64,000 nucleotides of DNA from Aliiroseovarius halocynthiae (GTDB lineage: Bacteria > Pseudomonadota > Alphaproteobacteria > Rhodobacterales > Rhodobacteraceae): NCBI RefSeq assembly GCF_007004645.1, contig NZ_ML660020.1, forward strand, positions 124,001 to 188,000. Reading direction: 5' to 3'. Below the pieces are notes generated by a model. It ran no database searches. It was not told the DNA's origin and was given only the letters and a program-made list of their open reading frames with translations. Position numbers and translations under genes: made by a program. Shown here piece by piece: positions 9,113 through 19,286 of the stretch; the first letter of the stretch is position 1; each line of letters starts with the position of its first letter.

Positions 9113-11002
9113 ATGACCGCTGAATTCATGCTGATTACGTTTACCCTGTTTCTGGCAGGGGTGATTGCCGTTCCCATCGCCTCGCGTTTTGGGTTGGGGT
9201 CGGTGCTTGGCTATCTTGTGGCAGGCATAGCGATTAGCCCAATTTTACATTGGGCGGGTGCGGATGTGATTGCGCTTCAGCATTTTGCGGAATTTGGCGT
9301 GGTGATGATGCTGTTCATTGTCGGGCTTGAGATGAATCCCAAATCATTGTGGGAGATGCGCAGTCGAATCTTTGTGCTGGGCGGACTGCAGATTGGCATC
9401 ACGACCGGTGCGGTTCTGGCCATCTCGCTGGCTTTTGGGCTGCCGATGACCGTCGGGCTGGCAATCGGTTTGGTGCTGGCGCTGTCTTCGACCGCGATCG
9501 TGAACCAGACTTTGCGCGAAAAGGGGCTTCTGCGTTCAGATGGTGGGCAGGCCAGTTTCTCGGTCTTGCTGATGCAAGATATTGCGGTGATTCCAATGCT
9601 GGCGCTGATCCCGTTGTTGGCGATGCCTGAACTGGGGGACGCATTATCGCACGCTGCGGATCATGGCGATGGTCATGGCGGTGGGCTGAACCTTAGCCTC
9701 GTCGACGGATTGAACGGCTGGCAAACGGCGCTGGTCACATTAGCCGCGATTGCCGGGGTGATCTTCATCGGAACCTATCTGACCACACCCATCTTCCGAT
9801 TCGTCGCCAAGGCGCGCCTGCGCGAGCTGTTCGTCACCACGGCACTGATGATGGTTCTTGGCATTGCGCTGTTGATGACGATGGTGGGCCTGTCCCCCGC
9901 GCTTGGTACGTTCCTGGCGGGCGTCGTTATGGCGGGCAGCGAATACCGGCACGAGTTGGAAAGCGATATCGACCCGTTCAAGGGCATCTTCCTTGGCGTA
10001 TTCTTCATCACCGTGGGTGCCGGGATTAACTTCGGGCTTCTGGGCAGCAATTTCGCGCTGATCATTGGACTAACCCTTGGCCTGATTGCGCTGAAGGCCG
10101 GCGTGTTGATGGTGCTTGGGCGAGCATTCAAACTGCAAGGGGGCGACAAGTGGCTGTTTGCCCTTGGACTGGCGCAGGCCGGTGAATTCGGGTTCGTGCT
10201 TTTGTCCTTCACCGTGGCAAACGCGGTGATACCGCAGGACATCGCAGACCTTCTGCTTCTGGTCGTCGCGCTGTCGATGCTGCTGACCCCTGCCCTGTTC
10301 ATCCTCTATGATCGTGTAATTGCCCCAAGATACAGCAACCAAGACGAACGCGAAGCGGACGAGATCGAAGGCGAAGCGCCCATCATCATTGCGGGCCACG
10401 GCCGCTTTGGCGGTATCGTGAACCGCACGCTACGTGGGGCAGGCTATGACACGACCGTTTTGGACTATTCGTCCGAGCAGCTGGAAATGCTGCGCCGCTT
10501 CCACATCAGTGTCCATTTCGGGGACGCCACCCGCCCCGATCTGCTGCACGCTGCTGGCATTGACGAGGCAAAAGTCCTGGTCATCGCCATTGATGACAAA
10601 GAGGCAATCACAGAACTGGTCCGATATATGGTCGAACATCACCCGCATGTGCATCTGGTTGCCCGCGCCATCGACCGCAATCACGTCTATGACCTTTGGT
10701 CTGTTGGGTGTCGCGACATCATTCGCGAGACCTATGACAGCTCGATCCGGGCCAGCCGCTCGGTCTTTGAAGCGCTTGGCCATACGCGCCCACAGGCAGA
10801 AAAGCTGTTGGCCGAGTTTGAAGCTGCCGACCGTGAAGTCATGCTGGATCTGGCTGGGCTTTACGACATCAACATCCCACCATTTGAAAACGAGCCCTAC
10901 ATGGCGCGCGTCGACGAGATGATGGAGGAATGGGAAGAACAGCTGCGTGGTCGGATGCAAGACATCAAGGCAGACAAGCCCACGGAATCACCCGCAGAAT
11001 AA
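9113..11002 (+). CDS. KefB/KefC-type monovalent cation:proton antiporter (CPA2) with TrkA-N domain
   Basis: This 629-aa inner-membrane protein has about a dozen hydrophobic segments over residues 1-400, with family wording such as FAEFGVVMMLFIVGLEMNPK and LALSSTAIVNQ in the transport domain. Its cytosolic part starts with IIIAGHGRFGGIVNR, the Rossmann motif of the RCK/TrkA-N domain that binds nucleotide or glutathione adducts in Kef systems. The protein exchanges K+ (or Na+) for H+. A His/Gly-rich loop (about residues 179-191) sits between membrane segments. Size matches KefB/KefC/YbaL-type proteins; the precise subtype is not resolved and no KefG/KefF partner is adjacent. Confidence 0.88.
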   Translation: MTAEFMLITFTLFLAGVIAVPIASRFGLGSVLGYLVAGIAISPILHWAGADVIALQHFAEFGVVMMLFIVGLEMNPKSLWEMRSRIFVLGGLQIGITTGAVLAISLAFGLPMTVGLAIGLVLALSSTAIVNQTLREKGLLRSDGGQASFSVLLMQDIAVIPMLALIPLLAMPELGDALSHAADHGDGHGGGLNLSLVDGLNGWQTALVTLAAIAGVIFIGTYLTTPIFRFVAKARLRELFVTTALMMVLGIALLMTMVGLSPALGTFLAGVVMAGSEYRHELESDIDPFKGIFLGVFFITVGAGINFGLLGSNFALIIGLTLGLIALKAGVLMVLGRAFKLQGGDKWLFALGLAQAGEFGFVLLSFTVANAVIPQDIADLLLLVVALSMLLTPALFILYDRVIAPRYSNQDEREADEIEGEAPIIIAGHGRFGGIVNRTLRGAGYDTTVLDYSSEQLEMLRRFHISVHFGDATRPDLLHAAGIDEAKVLVIAIDDKEAITELVRYMVEHHPHVHLVARAIDRNHVYDLWSVGCRDIIRETYDSSIRASRSVFEALGHTRPQAEKLLAEFEAADREVMLDLAGLYDINIPPFENEPYMARVDEMMEEWEEQLRGRMQDIKADKPTESPAE

Positions 11003-11039
11003 CGCGGTGTGTATCGTTGTTCAGATATGATTCTGGGGA

Positions 11040-11056
11040 TGGTGCGGTCGGCGGGA
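11040..11056. repeat. Attachment-site repeat attL (partial tRNA-Leu 3' end)
   Basis: The 17 bases TGGTGCGGTCGGCGGGA are identical to the 3' terminus of the tRNA-Leu gene at 23755-23771, CCA included, and are in the same orientation. A copy of a tRNA 3' end at the far side of an integrase-bearing segment is the classic signature of site-specific integration. The match stops at 11057, where the sequence turns to gaca. Confidence 0.85.
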
Positions 11057-11295
11057 GACAGCACACCGCACCTCAAGTATCTGATTTCATTTTCATATTC
11101 CCTGCCCGCGATACTCCTTTTGTAGCGTGACGTTGTAGCGCTTCGCAATAGAAAATGACCGCTCAACCTAATTGTTGGTGGACCAAGCTTGGATCGCTTT
11201 GTTGGGTGCGCAGGAGAGGAACCGGGGCTGACAAACATTTCAAACCTAGCGGAAAGCGCGTCAGATGACCGCTGCACGCGGCCATTCACCCAGCT

Positions 11296-12849
11296 TCATT
11301 TACCAATCGCAATGGAAGCGACAATCAACGAACCAAAGGAAACAATTGCCGCCACGACGGCGAGGAATTCCATTCGCCGCTGCGCTGCTATGTTCTCTTT
11401 GGTCCCGATCGCCGAACTCATTTGATTCAAAAACTCTCGAGTGCCTCGGTCGTCTTCGAGAAGCTTCCGTGAAAGGCGCTCTGTAAATGATCTTAAACCA
11501 TCCGCGCTCTCTAGTTTTTTATCGGCACCGAACCCAGAGTGATAGCTAAAACCACTTGCGTTTATGCGGAAAGACACCTCATCTTTCGCCAACGCCAACG
11601 CCTCTTGAGCTACAGCGGGTATGCCTACGAACCGCCTGAAGAAGCTACTGATTCTGTCAACATCCTGAGTTGACCGCCGCGCCTTTGAAACCGTCGCAAA
11701 AGACTGGCGTGTCTCTTTCAGGTCCCTCAACAGCTCACTGAGATAGGCAGTGAACGCATAGTGCGGGATAATTCCTTCCAACTCATTCAAGGCAGTCATC
11801 GCCTTCCTGTTAAGTGAGATTTCCACCACCTCTTCATTGGGTTCACTCGACGCCTCCCAGCGTTGAGCGACAGTAATATGATTCGGCAAAGTTTCTTGAT
11901 ACCCATTACGCATGGCATAACCCAAAGAGGGATTTTCGTTGTTCAGCCAAAAATCTGAGCTTCGTCCAATCCCCACGAACCGAGACCAGTGCCTCCAACC
12001 TCGTTTTATTTCAGTGTCATGCTCAAATGGAGTAAACCCATCGAGAGACAAGAACTCCGCTGTAGGAAACCGTGTATCTTCGCAATGCTTCGTGAAAAAC
12101 CCGGGGAAGTTTTTTGCAAACCAAGCAATGCCTAGGTTGCGGTATTTTTCTCTGACTAGTCCGACTCGTGTCTCTTTCTCAACTTCTACGCCCTGCACAG
12201 CGTATCCGCCTGTTCTACGATTGGGGGAGTAACGAGTTTCTGCAGGTCGATTGATTTCATGTAGGTAATCTCGTGAGGCTTCATCTGATAGCATAAACGC
12301 AACTGTCATGCACGTAACAGAAGGAGTGAGCTGTGTAAGGCGAACCCAAAGTGACGAAAACTCGATTGGAAAATCCGCGGTATAACAAACTCCTAAGAAG
12401 TCCTTAACTTCCCGTGGTCGAACTACGTGACCCAAGGATAGCCATCCCCCATGACCATAAAGGCGCTGCTCTTTGATCCACTCAATATTCACGTCAGTTA
12501 GGGTCGAAATCCTATCTTTGCCCCAACCGATCTTGATGAGGTCTTCATATAGGGCTTCAATCTCATTGGGGCCAAAAATCTCGCTCACAACGATACATCC
12601 GAGTTGAAGGTTCTCACCCTCTTTCAAACTACTTTCCAGATTAGCCTGAGCATCACGTTTTCTGATGGACTCCTTTTCACGACGGTATGGATTGGGAACC
12701 GTATTCGGGAAGCGCGCATGGACTCGCCAAGCTAGTCTATTAAATCTGCGTCTCCACTTCTTCTCTGGGACCTTTTCAACTCCGGCATTCTTTTCACGCA
12801 CAGTACTGTCTATTTCGTTCGACACTTCGTCATTCATATCAAAAACCAT
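11296..12849 (-). CDS. Orphan 517-aa protein with C-terminal membrane anchor
   Basis: I do not recognise this protein. It begins with a charged, Lys/Arg-rich segment (residues about 20-65), then about 400 residues of soluble, mixed alpha/beta-looking sequence with many aromatic residues, and ends with one hydrophobic helix (about residues 493-515) closing with IGK, so it should be tail-anchored with most of the protein in the cytoplasm. It is the last gene before the attL repeat, behind the virion-protein remnant, a position where phages and satellites often carry cargo such as exclusion or defence genes. It is noticeably richer in A/T than the core. An ATG 12 nt downstream (12837) is an alternative start. 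Function unknown. Confidence 0.65.
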   Translation of the reverse strand: MVFDMNDEVSNEIDSTVREKNAGVEKVPEKKWRRRFNRLAWRVHARFPNTVPNPYRREKESIRKRDAQANLESSLKEGENLQLGCIVVSEIFGPNEIEALYEDLIKIGWGKDRISTLTDVNIEWIKEQRLYGHGGWLSLGHVVRPREVKDFLGVCYTADFPIEFSSLWVRLTQLTPSVTCMTVAFMLSDEASRDYLHEINRPAETRYSPNRRTGGYAVQGVEVEKETRVGLVREKYRNLGIAWFAKNFPGFFTKHCEDTRFPTAEFLSLDGFTPFEHDTEIKRGWRHWSRFVGIGRSSDFWLNNENPSLGYAMRNGYQETLPNHITVAQRWEASSEPNEEVVEISLNRKAMTALNELEGIIPHYAFTAYLSELLRDLKETRQSFATVSKARRSTQDVDRISSFFRRFVGIPAVAQEALALAKDEVSFRINASGFSYHSGFGADKKLESADGLRSFTERLSRKLLEDDRGTREFLNQMSSAIGTKENIAAQRRMEFLAVVAAIVSFGSLIVASIAIGK

Positions 12850-12966
12850 CTGCTAAAACTGATCGCGTTACTTTCTCATCCAGATTCGCAACCGGAAAAG
12901 GTGTTTAAAATTAGTTTAGACAATCTGGAAGAGAGAGACGACCACCCGAAGGTGGCCGCGTTTGGT

Positions 12967-15900
12967 TTAGTGAGAGAACCTCGGAAGTTCTCCTCCTATC
13001 GTGTTGAGCACATTCCGAACCACGAAGGCGTTCTGAAAGAAGAGCGTGGAAGTCAGCGCCCGGTAGTCCTGTTGGCTGAAGTCATAGTCCGACCTCAGGA
13101 TTGACGATGTGACACCCGAAGCTCCCTTCCGAAGGTTCACGATAAGGTCATATGTAGGGTTCCCTAGGATGCCCGAAGCAAGGCCTCTTGAGCGATACGA
13201 GAACACCGGGTCCAAACCACCGAACCCGACGACCTCATCCACCCCCATAGGGATGAACGAAGAGAACGCAGCTCGCTGGAAGCCAGCCTTAGCGATCTCT
13301 TCAGGAGCCAGTCGCTTCTCCAACCACTCGCCCTTATCCGCCCTTCCCTGCGCATTCACGGCCTGTTGAGCCGCGTAGAACAGGGAACCGAACAGCATGG
13401 ACGTTGCATAGCTCGAGAAGGTTTCCCAATCCCGGTGATGCAGGCCCGAGAGGAGCTGCTTGGTGTAGGCTGCCAGCATGAACGAACGGAACTGCGCGAT
13501 GGTCTTGTACATCTCGTAGCTCATGAAGTCAGGCATGTTGCCGATGTCGTTCTCTTGAACGGACTTCTTAGCCCAGCGGTCCACGCCGTTGATGAACGTG
13601 TTCTTGGCGTCGAGATCGTCCCATTGGTCGATGTTGATCTTCGCCACCTTCTTCCCGAGGAGACCTTGAGCTTCCTTCACGTGCGCTTTCAACTGCCCGT
13701 TAATTCGCTCGATCATCTCATCGGAAATGCCCATCACACGGAGACGCTTGGTGTTGATCTTTCGACCGCCATTAGCGTTGTCCATGAAGCGCTGTACGAG
13801 AACCCGAGAGTTCATCCGTTGAAGCACCATGTTGACGTGAGCCATGCCGGACGCCACAGAGGTCACCTTCTTACCCTGTTGAAGGGCGTAGTCGGCTTTC
13901 TGCAGTTTCGACGCGGAGTGGTTTCGTCCTTCGAACGTACTGCCGTGGGCATCGTCCATCTTCACGCTAGGGCTGTGACGGGTCAGGTCAGTGCCGAAAC
14001 CCCAGACCGCTTCGATCTCGTTGAACAGCTCATCCTTGAACTCACCTTTACGCATGCCCTTAAAGACACCCCGAAGGGCTGGCATGTGCTGCAGCATGTT
14101 CTTCATACCGCCCTGTCCGAGGACGTTGCCGATCTCAGCCAACTGAGCGACACCCAGCTGACCGCCAATGCGGATGAAGTTGTAGTCCCGAAGGAACCGC
14201 AGTGCTTCACGCGAGTTGGATGGAGGCTCGACCGCAATCCCCTTCACGGACTTGTAAAGGTTATCGAGACGGCGGAACTCAGTAGCCTGAGCTGACTGAG
14301 ACAGCTTCGAGTTTTCTGCGATGTAGCCCTTAACGGTTTCCCATGAGGGAGCGTGTTGGGGCATGTCGCCGTTCTTCCCGGCCACCTTGAAGTGACTGAG
14401 GGCTTCTTCGATGAACCCCGCCCCGAGGACGGAGCGTGCGTAGTTCGTGAAGAGCTGTTCGACATCGTTCTCAAGGAAGTCTTCAATACGGATTGTTGAA
14501 GTGGTCCCATCGGCGTTACGCAGGTCGAACGTCGTGGTCTCATCCAAGTCCAGACGCATCTTGGCGCTTGCCATGCGGCCTTCTTCGCCAGTGTCGCGGG
14601 TGAACCGTACCTTGTCGCTGATACGGGCAACCTCATCGGCCCCCATTCCGGCATCCAATAGCATCTCCTGAAGAACTTCTGTGTCTAGGCCGCTCAGTGC
14701 TTGGTTCATGTCGAAGTGACCATACTTGCGGGAGCGTATGGACTTCACGTAGGCGGCACCAATATTCAGAGCATCCTCATAGTCGAGGGCTTCCGTCGCC
14801 ATGGCACGGCCTGCATTCCGAACGCGCCATTTCTCATCGGCACTCAGAAGAGACTTCGCCATGAGTTGGTTAACGTTCCCCTGCCCTACACGTTCAATGA
14901 GATCGTCAAGCGCCTCTACGCGATGTTTACGGGTCAGGTAGTTGTAATTGTCCTTGATGTCGTTGAACCCTCGAATGTTCTTCTCGCGTCCGAACTCCAA
15001 GAGCGACTTCATCTCCGCCTTCACTGTGGCCGCAACCTTCTGGATGTGCGGGTCGAGACCAGCGTCCAGCTCACGGCGCACGGCACTACCGACAGCGTTG
15101 TTGAACTTGGCACGGGAGGCAGGACCACGTTGATACCAGCTAAGGCCTTGCTCCTTCGCCCACGCATTCCACTCGTCATTGTAGACGTTGTAGAAGCGAG
15201 CCATACGAACGCGCATCTCACGGGCGGTTTGCTCGGAGGCACTACGCACGTTGATGGTGCCGTTGGCATTCCCGACACCGTCCTCTGCGAGAAGGCCCGC
15301 AACTTGACGGGTGATGCCGTTATCGGATTGCTTCAGGATACCCACACGGTCGATACGGGCTTTACCCATGGCAGACTTCGGAGCGTCGTAGTTGTCCAGA
15401 GCCACTTGTTCTGCAGCCGTCAGGTCCACGTCAGGTTGCACCCGAGCCGCCCCAACAGAGCCGTCAGGAACGCCTGTGATTGCCGCGCGAGCTGCCAGAG
15501 GGGCTTCCACCTCTTCGGCTGCGCTAAGGGCTTTCTCAAAGGCACCCGAGAGCGCGATGTCGTCGTAGGTTCGACCAAAGGCACCTACAGCGCCGCCCAG
15601 CACGAAGCCAGCCGCAGCTGCAAAGCCCACATTTTCCCACTCTTGGAGCGGGTTCTGTGAAACCAAGTAGCCTTCGATACCAGCGTTGACCGCAGCGCCC
15701 GCTGTACCAGCACGAAGAAAGCGGCCCAGCTTACCAGCCTTTGCAGAGTAGATCACAGGAGCAGCTGTGCCCTCAGTGGCGATAGAAGCCAAGATAGCTG
15801 CAGGGTCCAAGAGCGCCGCGCCGAAACGTAGGCCTGTACCTGTCCAGCCCATCTCATTGAGCTTCTGGTCGATCACGTAGGTCCGTTTGATTTCCTGCGA

Positions 15901-16018
15901 CAACGCCTGAGCGTGTGCTTCTGACGTCGCCTCTGACAGAGCCATCTGGTAGTCTTCAGGGAGACCCGCAGAGGCTTGTGCCCAGAGGTCTTCGGAGAAC
16001 TGGAAGTTGGAGGTTCGA
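12967..16018 (-). pseudogene. Internal virion protein (T7 gp16-like), downstream part of split gene
   Basis: A frame of over 1,000 codons is open here. Its first ATG is at 15945, but meaningful sequence extends upstream of it in the same frame (NFQFSEDLWAQASAGLPEDY at 15949-16008). The protein has an Ala/Gly-rich hydrophobic stretch near the N-terminus (AAAAGFVLGGAVGAFG) and long, helical, charged regions, typical of injected internal virion proteins of T7-like podoviruses, which cross the cell envelope during DNA ejection. Joined to the muramidase-domain part upstream by a -1 shift near 16009-16013, the product would be about 1,280 aa, close to T7 gp16 (1,318 aa). A free-standing 992-aa protein from 15945 is possible, but the gene is best read as broken. 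Confidence 0.7.
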
Positions 16019-16820
16019 ACTCTTCCCGGTTCATCTGACGCAAGACGCTCGAGCTGATAAAGCCCTCGTCCATCGCCATCTCAGCACCTTCCCAGAAGGT
16101 CGGTGTCCAGTGGGGGGCGACAGCTGCGTCCTTCTCGTCCTGCTTCGAACGATACCGCGCAGTGGGCTTGTTCACGCCTTCCAAGTCAGCGCCGTTATAC
16201 GTGGTTGAAGGGTCCAGTTCCGAGAGCATGAGGGCACGCTCGTCTTGCGCTGAAGCCACGCCACCACGGGCAGCAGGCATTCCAGCCTTTGCTGTCGCCC
16301 CGAAGTCGAAAGGCGTGCCGTCGCGGGAAGCGTTCATTGCCTGCTGGACAACGTCAATCGCCACACGGGAGGCGTTAAGGCCATCCTTATCGTAGTGGCT
16401 ACGGCCTCGTTTAGGTCCGGTGAAGCGGGGGAGCGCCGCCCATTCCATTGAGAGGTTGTCTGCGAAGTGGCTGTCGGACATTTGTCCCGAGGCCCACTTA
16501 CGGTAGCCGCGACGGTTCAACAGGTGCATTCCCATGCGGTCCTGCATCGCCGCGTCAAACATCTCGTCGCCTGTCAGGGCCATCTCTTCCACGACGCCGT
16601 TGAACGTCTTGGTGATCATCTGATAGCCGCCGATAGCAACACTTTTGGAACCCGCGCGAGCCGCCTTACGTTGCCACTCTTGGACTTCGCGGACGGTCAT
16701 TTGAGTTGGGGCTTTAGGGGGTGTGAGGGTGGCGTAACGGGAGTAGTCGTCATAGCCGTGTTCGGTCTCCGCCCCTCGAATGAGTTGAAGGAGCGCAAGA
16801 TTGGTTGGAGTATCGGTCAT
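15873..16820 (-). pseudogene. Muramidase/transglycosylase-domain N-terminal part of the gp16-like virion protein (frameshifted)
   Basis: From ATG 16820 (MTDTPTNLALLQLI) the frame encodes a lysozyme-like domain. It has IRGAETEHGYDDY with a candidate acidic catalytic residue, then TVREVQEWQ and SVAIGGYQMITKTF, which parallel the TVDEVLAWQ...GRYQFI pattern of phage muramidases. Past FEPP (near 16012) the frame turns into a low-complexity Ser/Lys/Arg tail that is the wrong-frame reading of the next gene. The -1 frame there continues sensibly into the large virion protein. T7 gp16 also has an N-terminal peptidoglycan-cleaving domain, so the two parts are one gene interrupted by a single-base deletion. 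The longer upstream ATG (16934) overlaps the preceding gene and is not used. Confidence 0.7.
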
Positions 16821-16851
16821 GTGAGGAACCTTGTGTGTGGAAAAACTGTTA

Positions 16852-17208
16852 TTAGCTTTGGTCTCGATCAGCAGCTTCGCCGCCAAAATCTTCGCGTTTG
16901 AGGAGGATGTGCAGGCCTTCAGCAATGGCGGCACTCATCACCTCAGGCTTGCTGATTGGACGACCCGTTGCAGCAAGGAAGCGGGCGCGGATAAGTTCAA
17001 TGACCGCTATATCTGAAGCGCGCACGGTCATTGCCACCCAGCCACGTTTTGCCGGGTCTCGCGTTTTAGAACGGTCGATTACATCCTGTTGGGCTGTCTC
17101 AACTGCCTGCGCACCAAACAAGCCGCGCGCCTTTTCCGCCAAGCTTCGTGAGAATTTTGAGCGAAGTTCGTATGATCTTTTCATGTAGGAGTTCCATAGC
17201 AATGCCAC
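16852..17208 (-). CDS. Small phage-type protein, possible ribbon-helix-helix regulator
   Basis: A 118-aa protein (110 aa if it starts at the ATG at 17184, MKRSYELRSK). The segment TVRASDIAVIELIRARFLAA followed by GRPISKPEVMSAAIAEGLHI has the strand-helix-helix look of RHH (CopG/Arc) DNA-binding proteins, but I cannot confirm this by eye. It lies 31 nt upstream of the split virion gene and in the same direction. It is the only candidate DNA-binding switch in the element besides the antirepressor. Function is unproven. Confidence 0.5.
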   Translation of the reverse strand: MALLWNSYMKRSYELRSKFSRSLAEKARGLFGAQAVETAQQDVIDRSKTRDPAKRGWVAMTVRASDIAVIELIRARFLAATGRPISKPEVMSAAIAEGLHILLKREDFGGEAADRDQS

Positions 17209-17260
17209 CCCAACTGAGGACAGCTAGGGCGGCTAAAGGGTTACGTTTTGAGGTGTGCGA

Positions 17261-18040
17261 CTAAGCGTTGGTCGTTCGGATATGATCGAACGTGCCTTGG
17301 GCAATCAGACCCTGAAAGTGTTCTGCTCCCTGCTTGGTAATGAAGGTTTGCGGGAAGCCTTGAGCCGTGTCGCGGCGGACGAAGAGTTCATCCATGTGCT
17401 TTGCATAGGGAATATTCCGACTGCTCCCCCGGTTAAACAGGTAGTCCATTTCCCTGAGAGCTTCTGTGAACTTGTTCTTTCTGAGGCCCGATTGTTCGGC
17501 AAATTGGGTTAGCCCTATGGTGTCGTGACGGGACCACCGGGCCTCGTAGTCAGCAACCTTCGGGGCTTGTTCGGCGACCTTTACGAGGGCAGCATCGCGC
17601 TCTGCGGTAATTCGTTCGACCTTACGTGAAAGAATTTGCATCGCCTTCATGACGAACTCATCTTCGCTCATCTCGCCGGACGCCACCTTCTCCTCATCTA
17701 GAACATACGCGCCATCTTTGCGAACTGCTGGCAAGACGTCGGCAGTGACCCATTCCTGAAAATCTTTGGCAACAGACTTATCACTGCGCATGAGTAAGGT
17801 GTATAAACCGCTCTCGGAGATCACAGTCATAGGCTGTGGCCCGCCCGGGGTATGAAATCGTTTCTTATCCTTGTCAGCGCGTCGGAGTTTCATCAGCCAG
17901 TTCGCGCGGTTATTCTTTTGCACGCCGAAGATATTCAAGACGTCTGCAGCGACGAACCACGGCTGACCTTCATCCTCACAGACGCGGATGTCATGGTCGT
18001 GGAAGTTGAAGATGTGCGGTGATTGTGTGTGGATTCTCAT
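17261..18040 (-). CDS. Phage antirepressor (BRO-N + ANT/KilAC)
   Basis: This 259-aa protein has an N-terminal BRO domain: FHDHDIRVCEDEGQPWFVAA, DVLNIFGVQKN, VISESGLYTLLMRS and FQEWVTADVLPAVRKDG. A linking coiled region comes next (ILSRKVERITAERDAAL), then a C-terminal ANT/KilAC-type domain (IGLTQFAEQSGLRKNKFTEALREMDYLF). Proteins of this build act as antirepressors in temperate phages and related elements. An upstream ATG at 18241 gives an unrelated 67-aa extension. I chose 18040 because the BRO fold begins there and GGAAA precedes it. Confidence 0.88.
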   Translation of the reverse strand: MRIHTQSPHIFNFHDHDIRVCEDEGQPWFVAADVLNIFGVQKNNRANWLMKLRRADKDKKRFHTPGGPQPMTVISESGLYTLLMRSDKSVAKDFQEWVTADVLPAVRKDGAYVLDEEKVASGEMSEDEFVMKAMQILSRKVERITAERDAALVKVAEQAPKVADYEARWSRHDTIGLTQFAEQSGLRKNKFTEALREMDYLFNRGSSRNIPYAKHMDELFVRRDTAQGFPQTFITKQGAEHFQGLIAQGTFDHIRTTNA

Positions 18041-18636
18041 GCGGTGGTTTCCGTTGAAGTGTGAAAAAGGGATACCCGAGACCAAGGCTTTCGGTTCTCT
18101 AAGGGCATTGTTGGGGGATAATTGACGGGGCCTGAGGGTGGTCTGAATGTCTGATAGGAACTGATCGCCCTGCCAAAGGCGTAAGCAGACACAGATGCAG
18201 TTAAGCGTACACAGCTTCAGGGGTGACCTAAGCCACCCCATCCACCGTCACACACAGAGGAACCAACTCTGAGTACAATGTCCGACCTTGCAGACACTGG
18301 ACACAATGTTGGGTTGGATTGGTGGTCTGCTGACACCAACACGTCCTCAGGAAGCATCGCCTTTGCTGTGTTGCCTTGGTGGTGATCTTGGAGGAGGAGA
18401 ACACCTCTACTCCACCTTCATCACATCGCTCGGTACACCAGCATCCCACTTGCTGACTAACCAGATGCTCTGGGGCACCAGCAGGTACACCTTAAGGTAA
18501 CCTTCACAGGGACTTAGGGCATAGATGGGTGAGAATTGATAAGTTGTTTCTTATCAAGGCGTTGCGGGGCGTTATTGATGCCTCACAGCCTCCTGTCTAA
18601 GCCATTGATATCATTGAACTCCGCCAACGGCGGAAC
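18041..18636. other. Non-coding control region between antirepressor and recombinase
   Basis: About 600 bases without a credible gene. It holds several dyads: GGGGTG/CACCCC at 18220-18239, the 10-bp palindrome ACCTTAAGGT at 18489-18498, and a perfect 8-bp inverted repeat TTGATAAG/CTTATCAA with a 6-nt loop at 18536-18557, 80 nt past the recombinase stop. This looks like a regulatory region for the element, but no promoter can be assigned with confidence. Confidence 0.45.
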
Positions 18637-19275
18637 TCAAAGCCCCCAGCGATCAAGTGAAGCCTCCGCCTTGGCCGGGTTTTCAGCAATGCGGATAACT
18701 GCATGGCGATTCAAACCAGTCACCTTAGCAATCGCCGAGTGCCCTTGCCCCGCGTCGATTAGCGCCTTCACATGCTCGAAGGTGTCTCTCGTGAAGCTGG
18801 GCTTCCGTCCCTTGAACTTCTCGGGCGAAACGGCCTTGTGGTGCGCAATGCCAGCTGCCTGAGCCTCTTTTGTGACTTGCGCTTGCACCGCTGCCTGCGC
18901 CGCCATGAAGCCTATCAGAGCGTCTCTCACAGCCATGTCCGTGGGCGTCTGAGGGCTAGCGTCAAAGACCATACCATTGATCACCGTCTTGATGGTCACC
19001 CCCCGCCCTAGGAATTCCCGTATGGTCTCCGTCACGTCGCCGTAGTTGCGCCCCAAACGGTCCACCCAGCGGACCACTAACGTGTCCCCGTCACGAAGCA
19101 TGTCAAAGAGGCGTTTACCGTTTTCCCTCTCAGCTAATCGGGTGCTGACACCGGAAGTGCCATGGTCAACCACCACATCATCAATCTGAAAGCCAGCTTT
19201 TCGCGCCTGTTCGAGCTGATGCTCGCTGGTCTGTTCTGACGTGGATACGCGGGAGTAAAGGATGGTCTTCGACAT
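18637..19275 (-). CDS. Serine recombinase (resolvase/invertase family)
   Basis: This 212-aa protein has the resolvase catalytic domain with nucleophile Ser11 in SRVSTSEQ, the VVRWVDRLGRNYGDV arginine motif and the typical GFMAAQAAVQ helix, followed by a C-terminal helix-turn-helix (GHSAIAKVTGLNRHAVIRIA). Length and architecture fit small resolvases/DNA invertases that act on short crossover sites. A perfect 14-bp inverted repeat with 35-nt spacing lies 12 nt before its start and could be its binding site or autoregulatory operator. It is a second recombinase in an element that already has a tyrosine integrase. Confidence 0.9.
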   Translation of the reverse strand: MSKTILYSRVSTSEQTSEHQLEQARKAGFQIDDVVVDHGTSGVSTRLAERENGKRLFDMLRDGDTLVVRWVDRLGRNYGDVTETIREFLGRGVTIKTVINGMVFDASPQTPTDMAVRDALIGFMAAQAAVQAQVTKEAQAAGIAHHKAVSPEKFKGRKPSFTRDTFEHVKALIDAGQGHSAIAKVTGLNRHAVIRIAENPAKAEASLDRWGL

Positions 19276-19286
19276 GGGAGCTTTCT

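Noticed and set aside
18228-18449. 73-codon minus-strand frame upstream of the antirepressor
   Set aside because: Cys/Gln/Thr-rich nonsense-like product in a region full of dyads; no start signal.
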